A DNA stretch of 64,000 bases from Nephromyces sp. MM_2019 (taxonomy: Eukaryota; Apicomplexa; Aconoidasida; Nephromycida). Positions 13,101-24,530 of the stretch are shown piece by piece. Both the position numbers and the translations under genes were made by a program. The notes below the pieces were generated by a model. That model was not told the origin of the DNA. It saw nothing but the letters and a program-made list of their open reading frames with translations, and searched no databases. The stretch lies in assembly GCA_015657535.1 (NCBI GenBank), contig JADHZB010001772.1:27593-91592 (forward strand), written 5' to 3'. Numbering within the stretch: the stretch's first letter is position 1; each line of letters starts with the position of its first letter.

Positions 13101-14960
13101 TTAAGCTATACACACACACTTGAATTCTGTATTAACTACTCTTTGAAGATTGTAATTATAGGTATGAATTAAAATATATTCCATGCTGGAAAAACGAATA
13201 AGTTAGTATATATATAGTATATGTTTAAATTGTAATTTAGCTAATGTGTAGTTCGTTATTACTTTAATTAGGATTCCATGTGAGTAACTTGTAGATGATA
13301 TTTTTAGTCAAATCTGTGTGTATAATTTGTAGTTGATTTCTTAAATTAAGCATGTAAGTATAGTTAATTTTCAAAGCTAAATAGTTATATATAAATTGTA
13401 GTTTTTTATAAGTGTATAGAATATTATTTATAATTGGTTGTTTGATTTATAGTTTAATATGTGTACCCAGTTGAATTCTTATCTTAAGTTTTGTGTAGAT
13501 AATTTTTCTCTAAAAGGGTAATGTTATCAATATTATTTCTAAACTTCAGTTGTAATTAATTGTTTACAAGTATAAACAATTGTTTATTCGTAAATTTAAT
13601 TGAGAGTTAAGTGCATACTATATTGTTTATTTTACACTTTCTATATATAAATCAAAAAATGCTATATTTATATAATGCATTTAGAGATATAATTAAAGTT
13701 GGCTTTGCACCAATTTTTAATGTTATTCCAAGTTTCAATATATAAGTACTTTTTTAAATCTCGTTTTACTAACCTTTATGATACATTTAAAAGAGTATCA
13801 TAGCTAGTTTACATAGCTCAATCAGTTAGGCTTATATTTACAATTTTTATGAAAAATTGGAATTTGCACACATTTCCATAAATTTTATATTGTTTGGAAC
13901 TTTTTTATTTGTGGGGGAATTGCTGAAAAAATTGATTTAGAATTTGTTCATTTTTTTTAATTTTTTGTTTTCCAGATAATTGGAAATAGGGACTAGCAGT
14001 GCTAATTTTTTAGGCTTAAATATCGAATTTTTTCACAACGCTTAATGTTTCAATCATTGTTGTATTTTGAAAATTTACTTTGGAAAATTGGACGGTGTAA
14101 AACATAAGTTTGATTTCGAAAAGTTGAAACTTTTATGGCTCTATGGAATCTCCTAAAAAGATTTTACCTTTAAAAGTAAGCATTTATCATACTTGAAGCT
14201 ATTCAGCTTACAATCTCTAAAATTTTTCAAATATACACACATTTTTAAACAATTATATTTTTACACAACTAATTATATGTATGATTGTATAACAATACAT
14301 GTGTACGTTTATAAATATACACGCCTGCATAATTGTACGTATTTGTATATTAAATCATAAAGTGTGCAATATTTATGTAGGATTATAACTATATATGTAT
14401 ACAGTAGCTAGATGGGAATATAACTAGATATCTATGTAATCATAAGCTATCTTGCTGTGTTAAAAACACATATTTGATTAAATGATATACATAGCAATTA
14501 CATAATATATTTATTTTTTCGAAATAATTTCATCGTTTTTTTATGATATTTTGTCCAGAACTTACTAAATTAATAATAAAGCCTTATTGAAATATGGAAG
14601 CATTCAACTTGATTAAGAATTAATGATTTTGGATTCTTTTTTAATTTTGTACTAACATATGGTGCTTCATAAAGTATATCTCCTTATATTTTCAATAAAT
14701 TTATTTGGAGTTGTAAGGAGTAATTTCCTAGACAATAATACAAGTGAGTGATAGGTGTATTCGAAAGCTTATAATTATACACAAATCATCTATTTATACT
14801 TACTATATATATGTAGCTTACAAATATCACTAGAATTTATTTACACAAATGATAAAAAATAATTGAAGAGGATTAGTTTCAGATTATAAACTTGAAAAGT
14901 TCAAAGATATATATAAATGAATATGCATTAAGTTTATTATATAAAATTTGTTTCAAAAAG
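10180..14960. other. Long spacer without a supported gene
   Basis: TG-rich to about 12.7 kb, with TA runs, then AT-rich with A/T tracts. Open frames here are short and repeat-derived. Segments near 13.9-14.2 kb have a mildly coding look on the plus strand, but stop codons interrupt every frame I tried to join. Unresolved 5' exons of the OSBP gene (left) and of the EGF protein gene (right) probably lie in this spacer. Confidence 0.55.
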
Positions 14961-16170
14961 GAATAGAAAAATGTATTGGTGCACACTTTAAGAACCAAAA
15001 TTTCAATGGGGGAACATGTGCTTGTGAGTTGGGTTTCCAACGGAAAATTATTAACAAAAATGAAGTTGTGTGCAAAGGTTAGGATAGCAAAAAAGTTTAG
15101 TTGCAAAATTATCTTATGTATTGTATTAGTGATTTTATTAATACACTTATGCTAAATTATCTTAGACCAATAGTTAGTTAATATATATTTAAGCAGCCAA
15201 TATATGTGAAATTATATAAAACTCCAGAGATTTTATTATGCACACGTATCTAAAATTCCTATATAGATATTAATGAGTGTACCAAATTCCCAACAATTTG
15301 TAATGAGTCTCAAAGGTGTGTAAACACTCTTGGCTCATATAAATGCTTAGGAAGAAACACTAAAATTTTAGGAAGGGGTATTGTTAGTCATTCAAATCAC
15401 TCAAAATTAATTCCTAAAAACGCGTCTATTAGGCTAGAGAAATTATTATCAACTAGACTTGATAAACATGTGCCATCCACACAAAATTCCAACAAACAAT
15501 ACCTATTTTCATTCTTGGATGCAAATAATTTAACAAGTGTTGCTAAAGAATGTGAAGAAAAATATTCAGATGACATAAAAGCTGGAATGAAAGACTCAAA
15601 GTGTTACAAACATTTTATGAGGAAAAAGAACCGAATGGTGGCATTATTTATAACATTGGGTGTATTGTTTGGGCTGTTAATACTCATTTTTGCAGTGTGT
15701 AAGTTATATTTGTATTTATTTATATACCAAAAAAAATTGAAAAAAATTTTTTGGGCACACTTTGAAATCAGTCATGTATAAAAAGCCTCAATTTCACAAT
15801 GTACGCAAACATAAAACCATATGCACATATAAAAAATATAATGCTACATAGACTAGTGATAAATTAAATTAACTTGGTATGTGAAAGTATCACCGATAAA
15901 GAAATTGAACCAAGGTTCAATTAATTTCTTGATCTATACCTATCTCGGTGGATATGTGTGTGCTTAACAGGGATGTTCGTCAAATATAGGATTCAGAAGA
16001 GCAAAAGACCTGTTAGTGTTGCTACAAGTAGCTCATACTTCGATCAAAGTTTTGAAGAAAATGAAGAGGAATCGAGTACTGATCAATTCATAACACGAAA
16101 GAAAAACCCACATAACAAAATTGCAAGAAACTACCAAACAAGCGATTATGCTATAGAAGAAGTGCTATAA
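14961..16170 (+). CDS. Membrane protein with EGF-like modules (5' end unresolved)
   Basis: Three exons join in phase: about 14961-15077, 15267-15698 and 15971-16170. The first encodes part of an EGF-like module (GGTCACELGFQ), and the second opens with the classic calcium-binding EGF start DINEC followed by CVNTLGSYKC. A spacer of about 90 residues, then one transmembrane segment (VALFITLGVLFGLLILIFAV) and a basic-then-acidic cytoplasmic tail of about 70 residues ending EEVL follow. The second EGF lacks its last two cysteines. In Apicomplexa this layout is typical of micronemal or surface proteins used in adhesion; that role is inferred. Signal peptide and N-terminal exons are not found, and an in-frame stop lies just upstream of the first exon, so the model is partial. 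The 271-base intron ends CTTAACAG. Confidence 0.72.
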
Positions 16171-16600
16171 AATTGATCGTAGCTATTAGCTAGTAAGGAT
16201 AGAATATCAAGTGTAAATAAGTTGATAAATTGGGGATGAGGATTGTATATGTCTTAAATTCATTTTATAAAATAACTCATGGCGGTCAGTGTTATCTGGA
16301 ACTGATATATTATAAACTATACAATTTGGTGTTTCGATATCATTGCGTGTACAGATCGGTCCCTCAAGATATACGGTTTTTATACAATCTTTAAATCAGA
16401 TGCCCTTCTATAGCTAATTTATATAATTAGTTTAAAATATACGAATTTAAACTAGATTTATAACAAGTTCGATAAAAGGGTTACCTGTGAGTGTGTATCC
16501 CTAGTCCTATAAAAGAGAGTAGTTATTTTAAATTTTCGAAGTTTAAACACAATATTTAATTTTTTTTTCTAGAATAAATTCTCATAGATATTTCAGTATT
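16171..16600. other. Convergent intergenic region
   Basis: AT-rich spacer of about 430 bases between the 3' ends of the EGF protein gene (plus) and the EF-Ts gene (minus). No repeat or gene signal seen. Confidence 0.6.
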
Positions 16601-17984
16601 TTAGTCTGTTATGGAAAATTTATTAAACTTTAAGATTTCCAACTTTCTGCCTAACTTTGTTGAATAATCATTCACAATATCTCTCACACATCTTTTTGAT
16701 TCATCAAGATACCATTCCTAAATTTGTATGAAAAAATGAGCAGCATTCAATGTGTAAAAGAAAAAGTAAAAATTGTAAACATGTTTAAAGATATAATGGG
16801 ATTCTATAAGATATACGATATGTTTATATTGTTTAAGTATATGTGAATACCTGCTCATTTAAAATAATTTCTTTATAATACTTTTTCAGTTTGCCTTGAA
16901 TTATCCTTTCCAAAATTTCTGGTGATTTACCCTTCTGGTTTAGAGATTCCAATATTTCTTTCCTCTTATTTTTAATAATATGGGATTCTATATCTTTTAT
17001 ATTCTGAATAAAAAATGGTTAAGCAGTGTAATTGTATCATCTTCAGGAAGAAATTTGTTGGTATGAAAGTGTATGTGTGGTCTGTTAGCTTTAAACTATT
17101 TATGAGGTGTTTAACTTTGATAGAGTCTTAGTGTTTTAGGGTAAAGCGTGTCATGAATGTAAGTGGGTTGCATTAGCAATTACATTGTAGAGAGGGTTTG
17201 CTGCTGCAACATGCATTGCCATTTTCTTAGAAAACTCTTCAAGTAATGGTTGATGATGATCTTGGGGTTGGGTCAATTGGCCAGCCTGTTTAATCATGAC
17301 CATAGCCCCAATTTTCCCTATTGAATCCCTGGCACAATTGTGTAGGTAATAGCCAATATGTAGGGGATCTGTGTTAGGGTTACTACCGTATTTGGAGAAT
17401 AGGGATTTCTCACTTAGCATAATGGTTTCACCAAATTTTTGTTCGGCACCTAGCAAAGCTTCTTTCAAGCCTAGACCGTCGAGTTGTAGACACTTCAAGT
17501 ATTCATCAATTTCCAACGGGGGTGTGTTAGGCATTGTGTTGACAAGTTTCATTAAACCTTCTAAAATATCTTGCAAGAAGTCTAGAAATGCTTTACTATT
17601 TGCAACAAAGCTAGTTTTACACCTTAGTTCTAACATCAAACCAGTGTTTTCCTCTAGCAGCAAACCAACTTGTCCTTGTTTCAAGGGTGGATTTTCCAAC
17701 AGTTCAGTAGCATTCAATTCTTTGCTTAAAGAAAGTTTCCTTTTTTGAGAAAGTTCATCTAGTAGATTCTTAAGAGCTACTTCAAGATTACCTCCAGAAT
17801 TTTCATATGCGCCTACACATATACTCATTCCAACTCCTGTAATTTCGCGTAATTTACGTATGTCTTGGCTTTTGGAGTGCTGGGTTCCTCCATGCTTATT
17901 TAATTGGGAATGGAGAGGAGTCAAATCTAAAAGAAAGCATTGTAAAGTTTCAAATTTGTTTAGAAATAAAAACCTTCGAATCAT
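16601..17984 (-). CDS. tsf: Elongation factor Ts, organellar
   Basis: Guanine-nucleotide exchange factor for EF-Tu in organellar translation. Exons 17984-17184, 17003-16851 and 16717-16601 join in phase 0. The N-terminal UBA-like module reads IRKLREITGVGMSICVGAYE. The core contains QVGLLLEENTGLMLELRCKT, FVANSKAF and the region AMHVAAANPLY. The C-terminal part has KSPEILERIIQGKLKKYYKE, a typical EF-Ts ending, then a final exon of 38 codons to the stop. The leader before the UBA-like part is MIRRFLFLNKFETLQCFLLD..., compatible with an organelle transit sequence. An acceptor-like TTTTAG within it means the first exon could instead lie upstream. The family is certain; whether it acts in the apicoplast or mitochondrion cannot be told. 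Confidence 0.92.
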
Positions 17985-19860
17985 TCTTATGCATTAGTTG
18001 TTAAAAAGGTTTTTGAGATCTCCGAAGAACACATCGAAGTTATGTGTAAATTGATTTGTATGTATAATATGGGTGCCAGTTATGAAAATCATGTGAAAAT
18101 ATTTTTAGGGTTTAATAAGTCCCCAATTTAAATCGAGCATTCTTAGTATGCAATTCATGGTTAAGCCTATCTTATTGCTTATTTTGAATATATAAATATC
18201 AAGTAAAGATATTGGCTGGTATAACTCATATATGTTAGTTCTGCTAAAGAGTTGATTATTCCTTACATATTCTATTTCCTGAAAGAGGTAATACAAACGA
18301 AAATAATTTGCTTTGAAAGATTCCCTGATTATTGGTCTTGGGAATATGTAAATTATACTCATTAGAAAGTGTGGTAGAGAGTATCATAAGAATCAAATAA
18401 CCCTTCAATGTGTAAAGATAATTCATTTTACATGATGATTTGTATACAAGAGCATTATTAACGTTGTTTTAGAAATTAATTTCCCTCTATTAGATTCCTC
18501 CGAGTAATGAGTTAATAAATTGATTCAAAAGTATAGTCAATACACGAATATTTCAAACATAGATATAACTAAAAGCATGTATAATGTAAGGTAACACACA
18601 ATTAACAAATACAAAGCTAGGTTGCATATACATAGTAAATAAAGATATATAGCAGAACATATAGAGTCATTCACAAGTAAATTCATGCTATTTTCACACG
18701 AAATGTATAGTAGACACACCTACTTTTGACATTTTTAATTAATTATTTGAACAATTATTATATAATATGAATGATATGCAAGCATCGAAGGTGCCAACCA
18801 GTATAATTAATAAAATAAATAATTTAGATTATAATTCAATTCAATTATTATACTAGTTTTCAAAGAAAAATATTTTTATGGTTGTTTTGTATTGTTTATT
18901 TTATAATGTTCATGTGGTGATGTTAGGTATAAAATCTACATAGATATAAAATCATAATAATTTTAAAAGCATTTCAATTGAATATAAAATAACAAATTAT
19001 TAAAGATAAGTTACTACATGTTAGGTTAAGGTAATTTACAGACATTTTAATAATTATTATATAAATAGAAAAATCAAAGATATACATTTGAAGAAAATAG
19101 TATTTAATTAATAAAAGTATGGATGAAATAAATCAGTCGGAAAAATTTTGAATATCACATGTTTTGTAATGTCTATTTTTTTGTTTGTTTAATTAATTTG
19201 TGTGATTTAGGAATATATATATATATATATATATATATGAGTATGTACATGTATTTAAGTGTGATTTTATGTGTGTATACCCTGTGAATAAAAAGGTTCT
19301 GCTAGAAAATGGGATAGTATAACTATAAAATAAATTTTTGCTTTAAAATGTGTAAGTGTAAAGTTATCCCTCTCTGTAAGGAAATGTGTGATTTATAAAT
19401 ATTTTATAGCTCATTTATAATTATATTCAAATATTTAATCTTATTTATGCATAAGCATACAGACAATTTTTATTATTGTATAAATCATATATATTAAAAT
19501 AGAAAAAAATTGTTTTGGAAATAAGTCATCAAACAATGTAATGATCAGCTAGAAAATAAATGTCTTTGCATATTTAAAAATAGATCAAATGTATTTGGAT
19601 GAGTGCATCCTGATATCTACTATTTTGTTGAAAAATATATCTGATGAATTTTAGTCGGTCTGCGTATTTTAAACTTTTCTTTATTATCTTTTGTTACTTT
19701 ACAATTAAATTATTTTTTTGTCTCTTATGTAATATGTAATAGTTAAACTACATATTAGATTTAGTTTGTATGTTCAACCCTATCTAATAGATTGTATTCG
19801 TCATCTATATTATTAGACAATTGTGTATTTCAATTATACTTTAAAAAACGTTCGAGCTAT
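17985..19860. other. AT-rich spacer, no gene seen
   Basis: Short open frames on both strands have no recognisable motif and no splice-joined partner. A (TA)n run lies near 19212-19238. Confidence 0.55.
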
Positions 19861-22621
19861 TTACGCTTTAGTGCAAGAAGTGTATTTGTCAGTTAAATTT
19901 CCACACACACATGTGTTTGTATTTGAATCAGGTATGTCTTTATGAATCAGTGTGTGAGCATTTATTTCAGAGTCATCAGAATCAAAAGTGCTAGTGGTAT
20001 CAGTAGTTTCTTGATGTGACAGATTGGGTGATTTCCGGTATAATGATGATACGCATTCTGTAGACTCGGTAATTTCCCTATCATAATTAATACAAGACTT
20101 TGGGGGTAAATGATGTAGTTCAAGCTTGTCTGATTTGTTTAAACTGTTTAAAAATGTATTTTGATCATAATTTTGATTTTCAACTTTAGGCGTTTGAGGA
20201 TGATAAAATTTTGTGCCCATATTCGTGTGATTCGAAGATTTGAAATTCACAATATATTTACAAATCTTATTGTAAGCATCTGTAACATACATTCGTTTTG
20301 AGGGTTCAAATTCCTTCAGCTTCAATATAATTGGCTCAAGGAATCTTGTATAAATTTGTGTGTGATTTGGGTGGTCTGGTGGTATCAATACTTTTCCTAT
20401 TCTACTTAACATTTCACCAGATGAGAATGCATCATCGAGTTGGTTTACATGATAGCATTTACCCTTTAAATACGATTCTTCCATTTGGGGGCTTATATAA
20501 CCTGAGTGTGTATGAAAATGTTATAAAATCATTTGTAGGGTTTTTGGGAATCTGGATTGGATGTATTTATGTGCATTTAATGTGATATAAATGTTTATGT
20601 GAAAGGAAATTTGTTTGTAAATGTATAGAAAAAAATCATCATATGATACGAGTGTACGGTGGATGTGTTGGTAAAACTATTTAAAAATGGAAAAGTTGCA
20701 GTAAAGTATCGTTGACAAACTTATGGAAAGTGATGGATTCGGTTCTGATTAAATCAAGTGGATATTTCTTTATAATTTGTTATACTTAGAATAAAAACAT
20801 ATACATAAACACACATATAAAACAAACCGGGTGTTGCGTTCCCTTGCATCTGTTGACCTTCACAGGCTAAGCCATCAAAGTCAGTTATTTCAATTTTAAA
20901 TGTAAAACTAGTGGAGGTTGTGTCAGATTCAAAATTATAAATAATATCAGGCTGAAATAAGAAGTTATCTAATTTTATATCTGTGTGTACGAGATGTTCG
21001 ACCTTGTTCTGGGCTATGTATTTAATAAATGGAGGCCAGCTAATATTTTTGTATAGTTTCTTGCCTATAAAAAATGCATGTATATATATGTGTATAAATC
21101 TTTGCTTGTAAGTATAAGTAAAATGATTTGCAATATAAAAAGGTAGTGTATTGCCTAATATAGTACATTGCTAACATATGCACTAATATGGTATAAACAA
21201 CCATAATATGTGAGAGTATTTACCCTCAATATTTCCTAATGATATACCCAAGACGTTACAAACAATTAGAAAAAAAATAATAAACCTTGTGTAAATACAC
21301 ACTACGTAAAACACATAAGAAATAATAAACCCAGCACATGAAAAGAATAAGTATGAGCAAGGTCCTCCAACCCTAACAATAACTCATTTATATACGAACC
21401 TCTAGCAATTGTATATCTTTTGATGTCAGCTCTATGTTTGTGTATATTTGCTATAGGTTCCAGAATTGAGCGAATAAGCTCCAAAATTTGAAGGGGGTTT
21501 TCCTTTATCCAATACCTCAAATAATATGATTCTTTTGAGTATAATAAATTCACTAAATCACCGAATCGACAGGGATAAATGACAATAAATTGTTTGGATG
21601 TAGATACAGCAATGGGTCTGTTTATTGACTGCACACCTTCCAGAGGGCCATCATACCTTGAAAGGAAAACAGATCTCTTGAGCCAACAAATTGTGTTTTC
21701 ACTGTTTGCACTTTGTATAAACCATCTTTGTGGAAAATGTTTGTATTTAAATTGTTTGTCACCTGAGGTAAATGGAAATAGTGTTAAAGATGGTTGATAG
21801 GATGATTTCTGATCTTGTGACTGAGCATTCAAATGCATTGGTAATACATGACATCTTCGATCTGTGATAAGTGGTTATAAAGGGTAGTAGGTGTAAATTT
21901 GTTTTATAATGTTTTAATTTGTCAGGCTTTATGTGTTCGATTATGTGGCATAAAATGTGTATATTTATTTTTTTTCATAATTTTGTATACAAAATGGCTT
22001 TGCAGAATAATCAAATATTAAGATGAGTGTTAAAAGGATTGTGTGAATCGTGGAGGGTGCTGTGAATACATATTACATTTGTTTCGTTTACATCATCTGA
22101 GTATGCATATATTAATAAATCTTACGAGTTTCATCCTTGTTTTTGGATTTTGTATTATTGGAAAAGTGATATAGTGTTAGATAGTGATTTTGATTGTCTC
22201 GTAATTCAATTACCGCTAGTGTTATATAAATCTTAGATTGCTTCACATAACCTTTGGAAGTATGATGTGAAAAAGTAGGATCCTGCGCTATAAGGAAGAT
22301 TTGTGGGCTACCATAACCACGAAATAATATGTAATCGTCAGTTGCTGTTTCTTGTGACCAAAAGTTGTACCATGCGCCAGCTGCACGTTCAATTTGTAAA
22401 TAATTTATTACTCCATATTGTCCAGCTTCGGGTTCTTTAGAACACATCTTCAAGCCTTTTTCAATTTGAGTTAACAATTTTTTTTTTATGAAATTAGAGG
22501 CCTTACTATGCTTCGAAATTTCCTCATATTTGACAATTTCACTTAGTAATTGTTGACCTAGTTCGTTGGATGTAGATATTTTCGCCTCAATTTCGAATCT
22601 CATTGTGTTTTGTTTCGACAA
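19861..22621 (-). CDS. Divergent protein kinase with N-terminal extension
   Basis: Four exons, 22621-22126, 21861-21400, 21064-20828 and 20501-19861, join in phase to about 610 residues. Kinase landmarks in order: a possible lysine strand (ICWLKRS), a hinge-like FIVIYPCRFGDLVNLL, a helix ending ILEPIANIHKH, a catalytic loop HTDIKLDNFLF (Asp, Lys and Asn of HxDxKxxN all present, Thr replacing Arg of HRD), a metal-binding TDFDG in place of DFG, and an activation segment NATPGYISPQ followed by DDAFSSGEM. About 220 residues precede the kinase domain, containing AAGAWYNFW and LFRGYGSPQ. The tail of about 130 residues is Ser/Thr/Asp-rich. The retained Asp residues suggest activity. WLKRS with the long N-terminal region hints at the apicomplexan FIKK or rhoptry kinase groups, but I cannot place it. 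No signal peptide at the modelled start. Confidence 0.8.
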
Positions 22622-24530
22622 TTTCTAAAATGGTTGGCAATTCTTAGACAATGGAAATCTTGGCTGGTATAATCAGATTATATTATTGCTTGTGTATATG
22701 AGTTAACAATATACACTTTTATATTTTATATTTTATCTAACTAAGTATTTAGTTGTGTTATCTAAAGATAATGTCTTGTGTATATAATTCTATAGGTATG
22801 TATCTTGTACATACATGTAAGTTTTCGATATATATATGTATTGGTATATATACGAGTACAAATATAAATCTAGATCGTCTATAGGTAGGATATTGTTAAA
22901 AATAAATAAAACAAATTATTGTACTTTGTTTCCAATTTCATAATCTTATCTCGGTAATCCCTGTTTATCTTTCGATAAATAAAATTACAAAACAACAAGA
23001 AAGCTTGAAACAGAAATTGAAAATTATCGGAATTTAGATAAATAAAAATATTTGGTATAAAAGGAACCACATTTATAAAATTTTGTGGTTGAATTTTTTT
23101 GGTAATTCATTCTTTGATTCAAGTGAGATTTATTCTTAGGTTTTCAAAGACAAATAGATGTAGTTATTCAAAAATATAGGTTGAATTCAAAAGGCTTAGG
23201 CTGAAATAGGGGAAGGATGAATAGAAAGAGTGAAGTGCTTAAAATTGAGTTTTATACATAACAGTAAATAAACCAGACATTTTGCGTTGCAATAGAAGAG
23301 ATTTTGAAATTTTTTTTGAGTGAGCAAATTATAAAAGTAGAATCAAATCGGTTTTATCTTTTATAAAAAATTTCAAGGTGGTTTGTTTTTTTGCAAGTCT
23401 TAAAATTGAGTTTACATTAGTGACAAATTCAGTATGTCTTTGAAGGTTTGATAATTTCCACAGTGAGCACTCTTAACATTTTAGTATGATTCTTTAAGTT
23501 CAAACGCATTTGATAAAATGTGATCGGAAATTTTTTTTGATGAATTTGAGATTTTGAAACTATTTGAAATGTAAAAATTGAAATTAAATTCATGGAATCT
23601 ACAAAATTAAAACTAAATCAGTTCTCATTTTCATACAACTAATCTTGTGCGAAAACAAAGTAAAAATGTGAAGTTTAAAGAATTTAGCGAAACAACTAGA
23701 AGTAAAGCATTGAACAGCAAATTTAGGACTCAAATAGGACAGATCATATGAAACCTTTATTGAATTATTCGTAGTGTTTTTCTAAATATGAAATTGAGGA
23801 TTTTTCAAGTTAAGTCAATAAATTTCATTATTGTATATTTTGTTCAAAATCAAATAGTGTTGAAATACACACTTAACTGAGCTCTTGAGTATACAAACAA
23901 TTAAAGTGAGCAAATCTTAAAAACCTTAAATTAAATCTACACAAAATGAATAATAATTACCTAATATACAAATGAAAACGTGAATTCTAGATTTTTAGAA
24001 TGAAAATCCTATAGAAAACTGCTGTTTAGCTGTATCGATGGTCTCATCTTTGAATCAGGCTTTGATATTATATAGAGCTTACAGTGGGCTTGTTTTCGGC
24101 ACTAAGCAACATGAATTACTTTTTGATTGTTCACCTCTTTTCAATAAGCCAAAAGCACCGCTTTTTGTTTTTAATATGAAAATCCCTTTATACACATTTT
24201 ATTAGTTATTTTGTAAGATAACTAACTTTATAAGTTAATTTCTATATATATTTGCTTTAGTAAACCTAGATACGTTGATTTACAGTATTGTGAGAAATAT
24301 TCAAATTTTTTTTAAAAGTCAAGATAAATAATAAAAGGTTTCTTTTTCATTGGATCAGATCTTTTTTTTCTTAGCTAATAACAGTTTAGTACAAATTTCA
24401 CTTATAGCTTTATTTCTAATTAAAGTTTAGAACCAATTCTCATTTATTTAGCTGTTAAATAGCTAAGACTTTAGGTATATATTTTTGAAGAATTTCTTTG
24501 ATATAACTACTTCCAAATATAAGAATTAGT
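22622..24530. other. AT-rich spacer, no gene seen
   Basis: About 1.9 kb of A/T-rich sequence with TTTTTT-rich tracts and no supported coding region. Confidence 0.55.

Noticed and set aside
13860..14170. Possible plus-strand exons upstream of the EGF gene
   Set aside because: Mildly coding-like, but stops interrupt each frame and no join keeps phase with the EGF exon.
14879..15106. 75-codon minus-strand open frame
   Set aside because: Shadow of the plus-strand EGF-module exon (GGTCACELGFQ).
17371..17748. 125-codon plus-strand open frame
   Set aside because: Antisense shadow of EF-Ts, which is unmistakable on the minus strand.
18105..18719. Two minus-strand frames of 60-85 codons
   Set aside because: AT-rich, no motif, no adjoining exons in phase.
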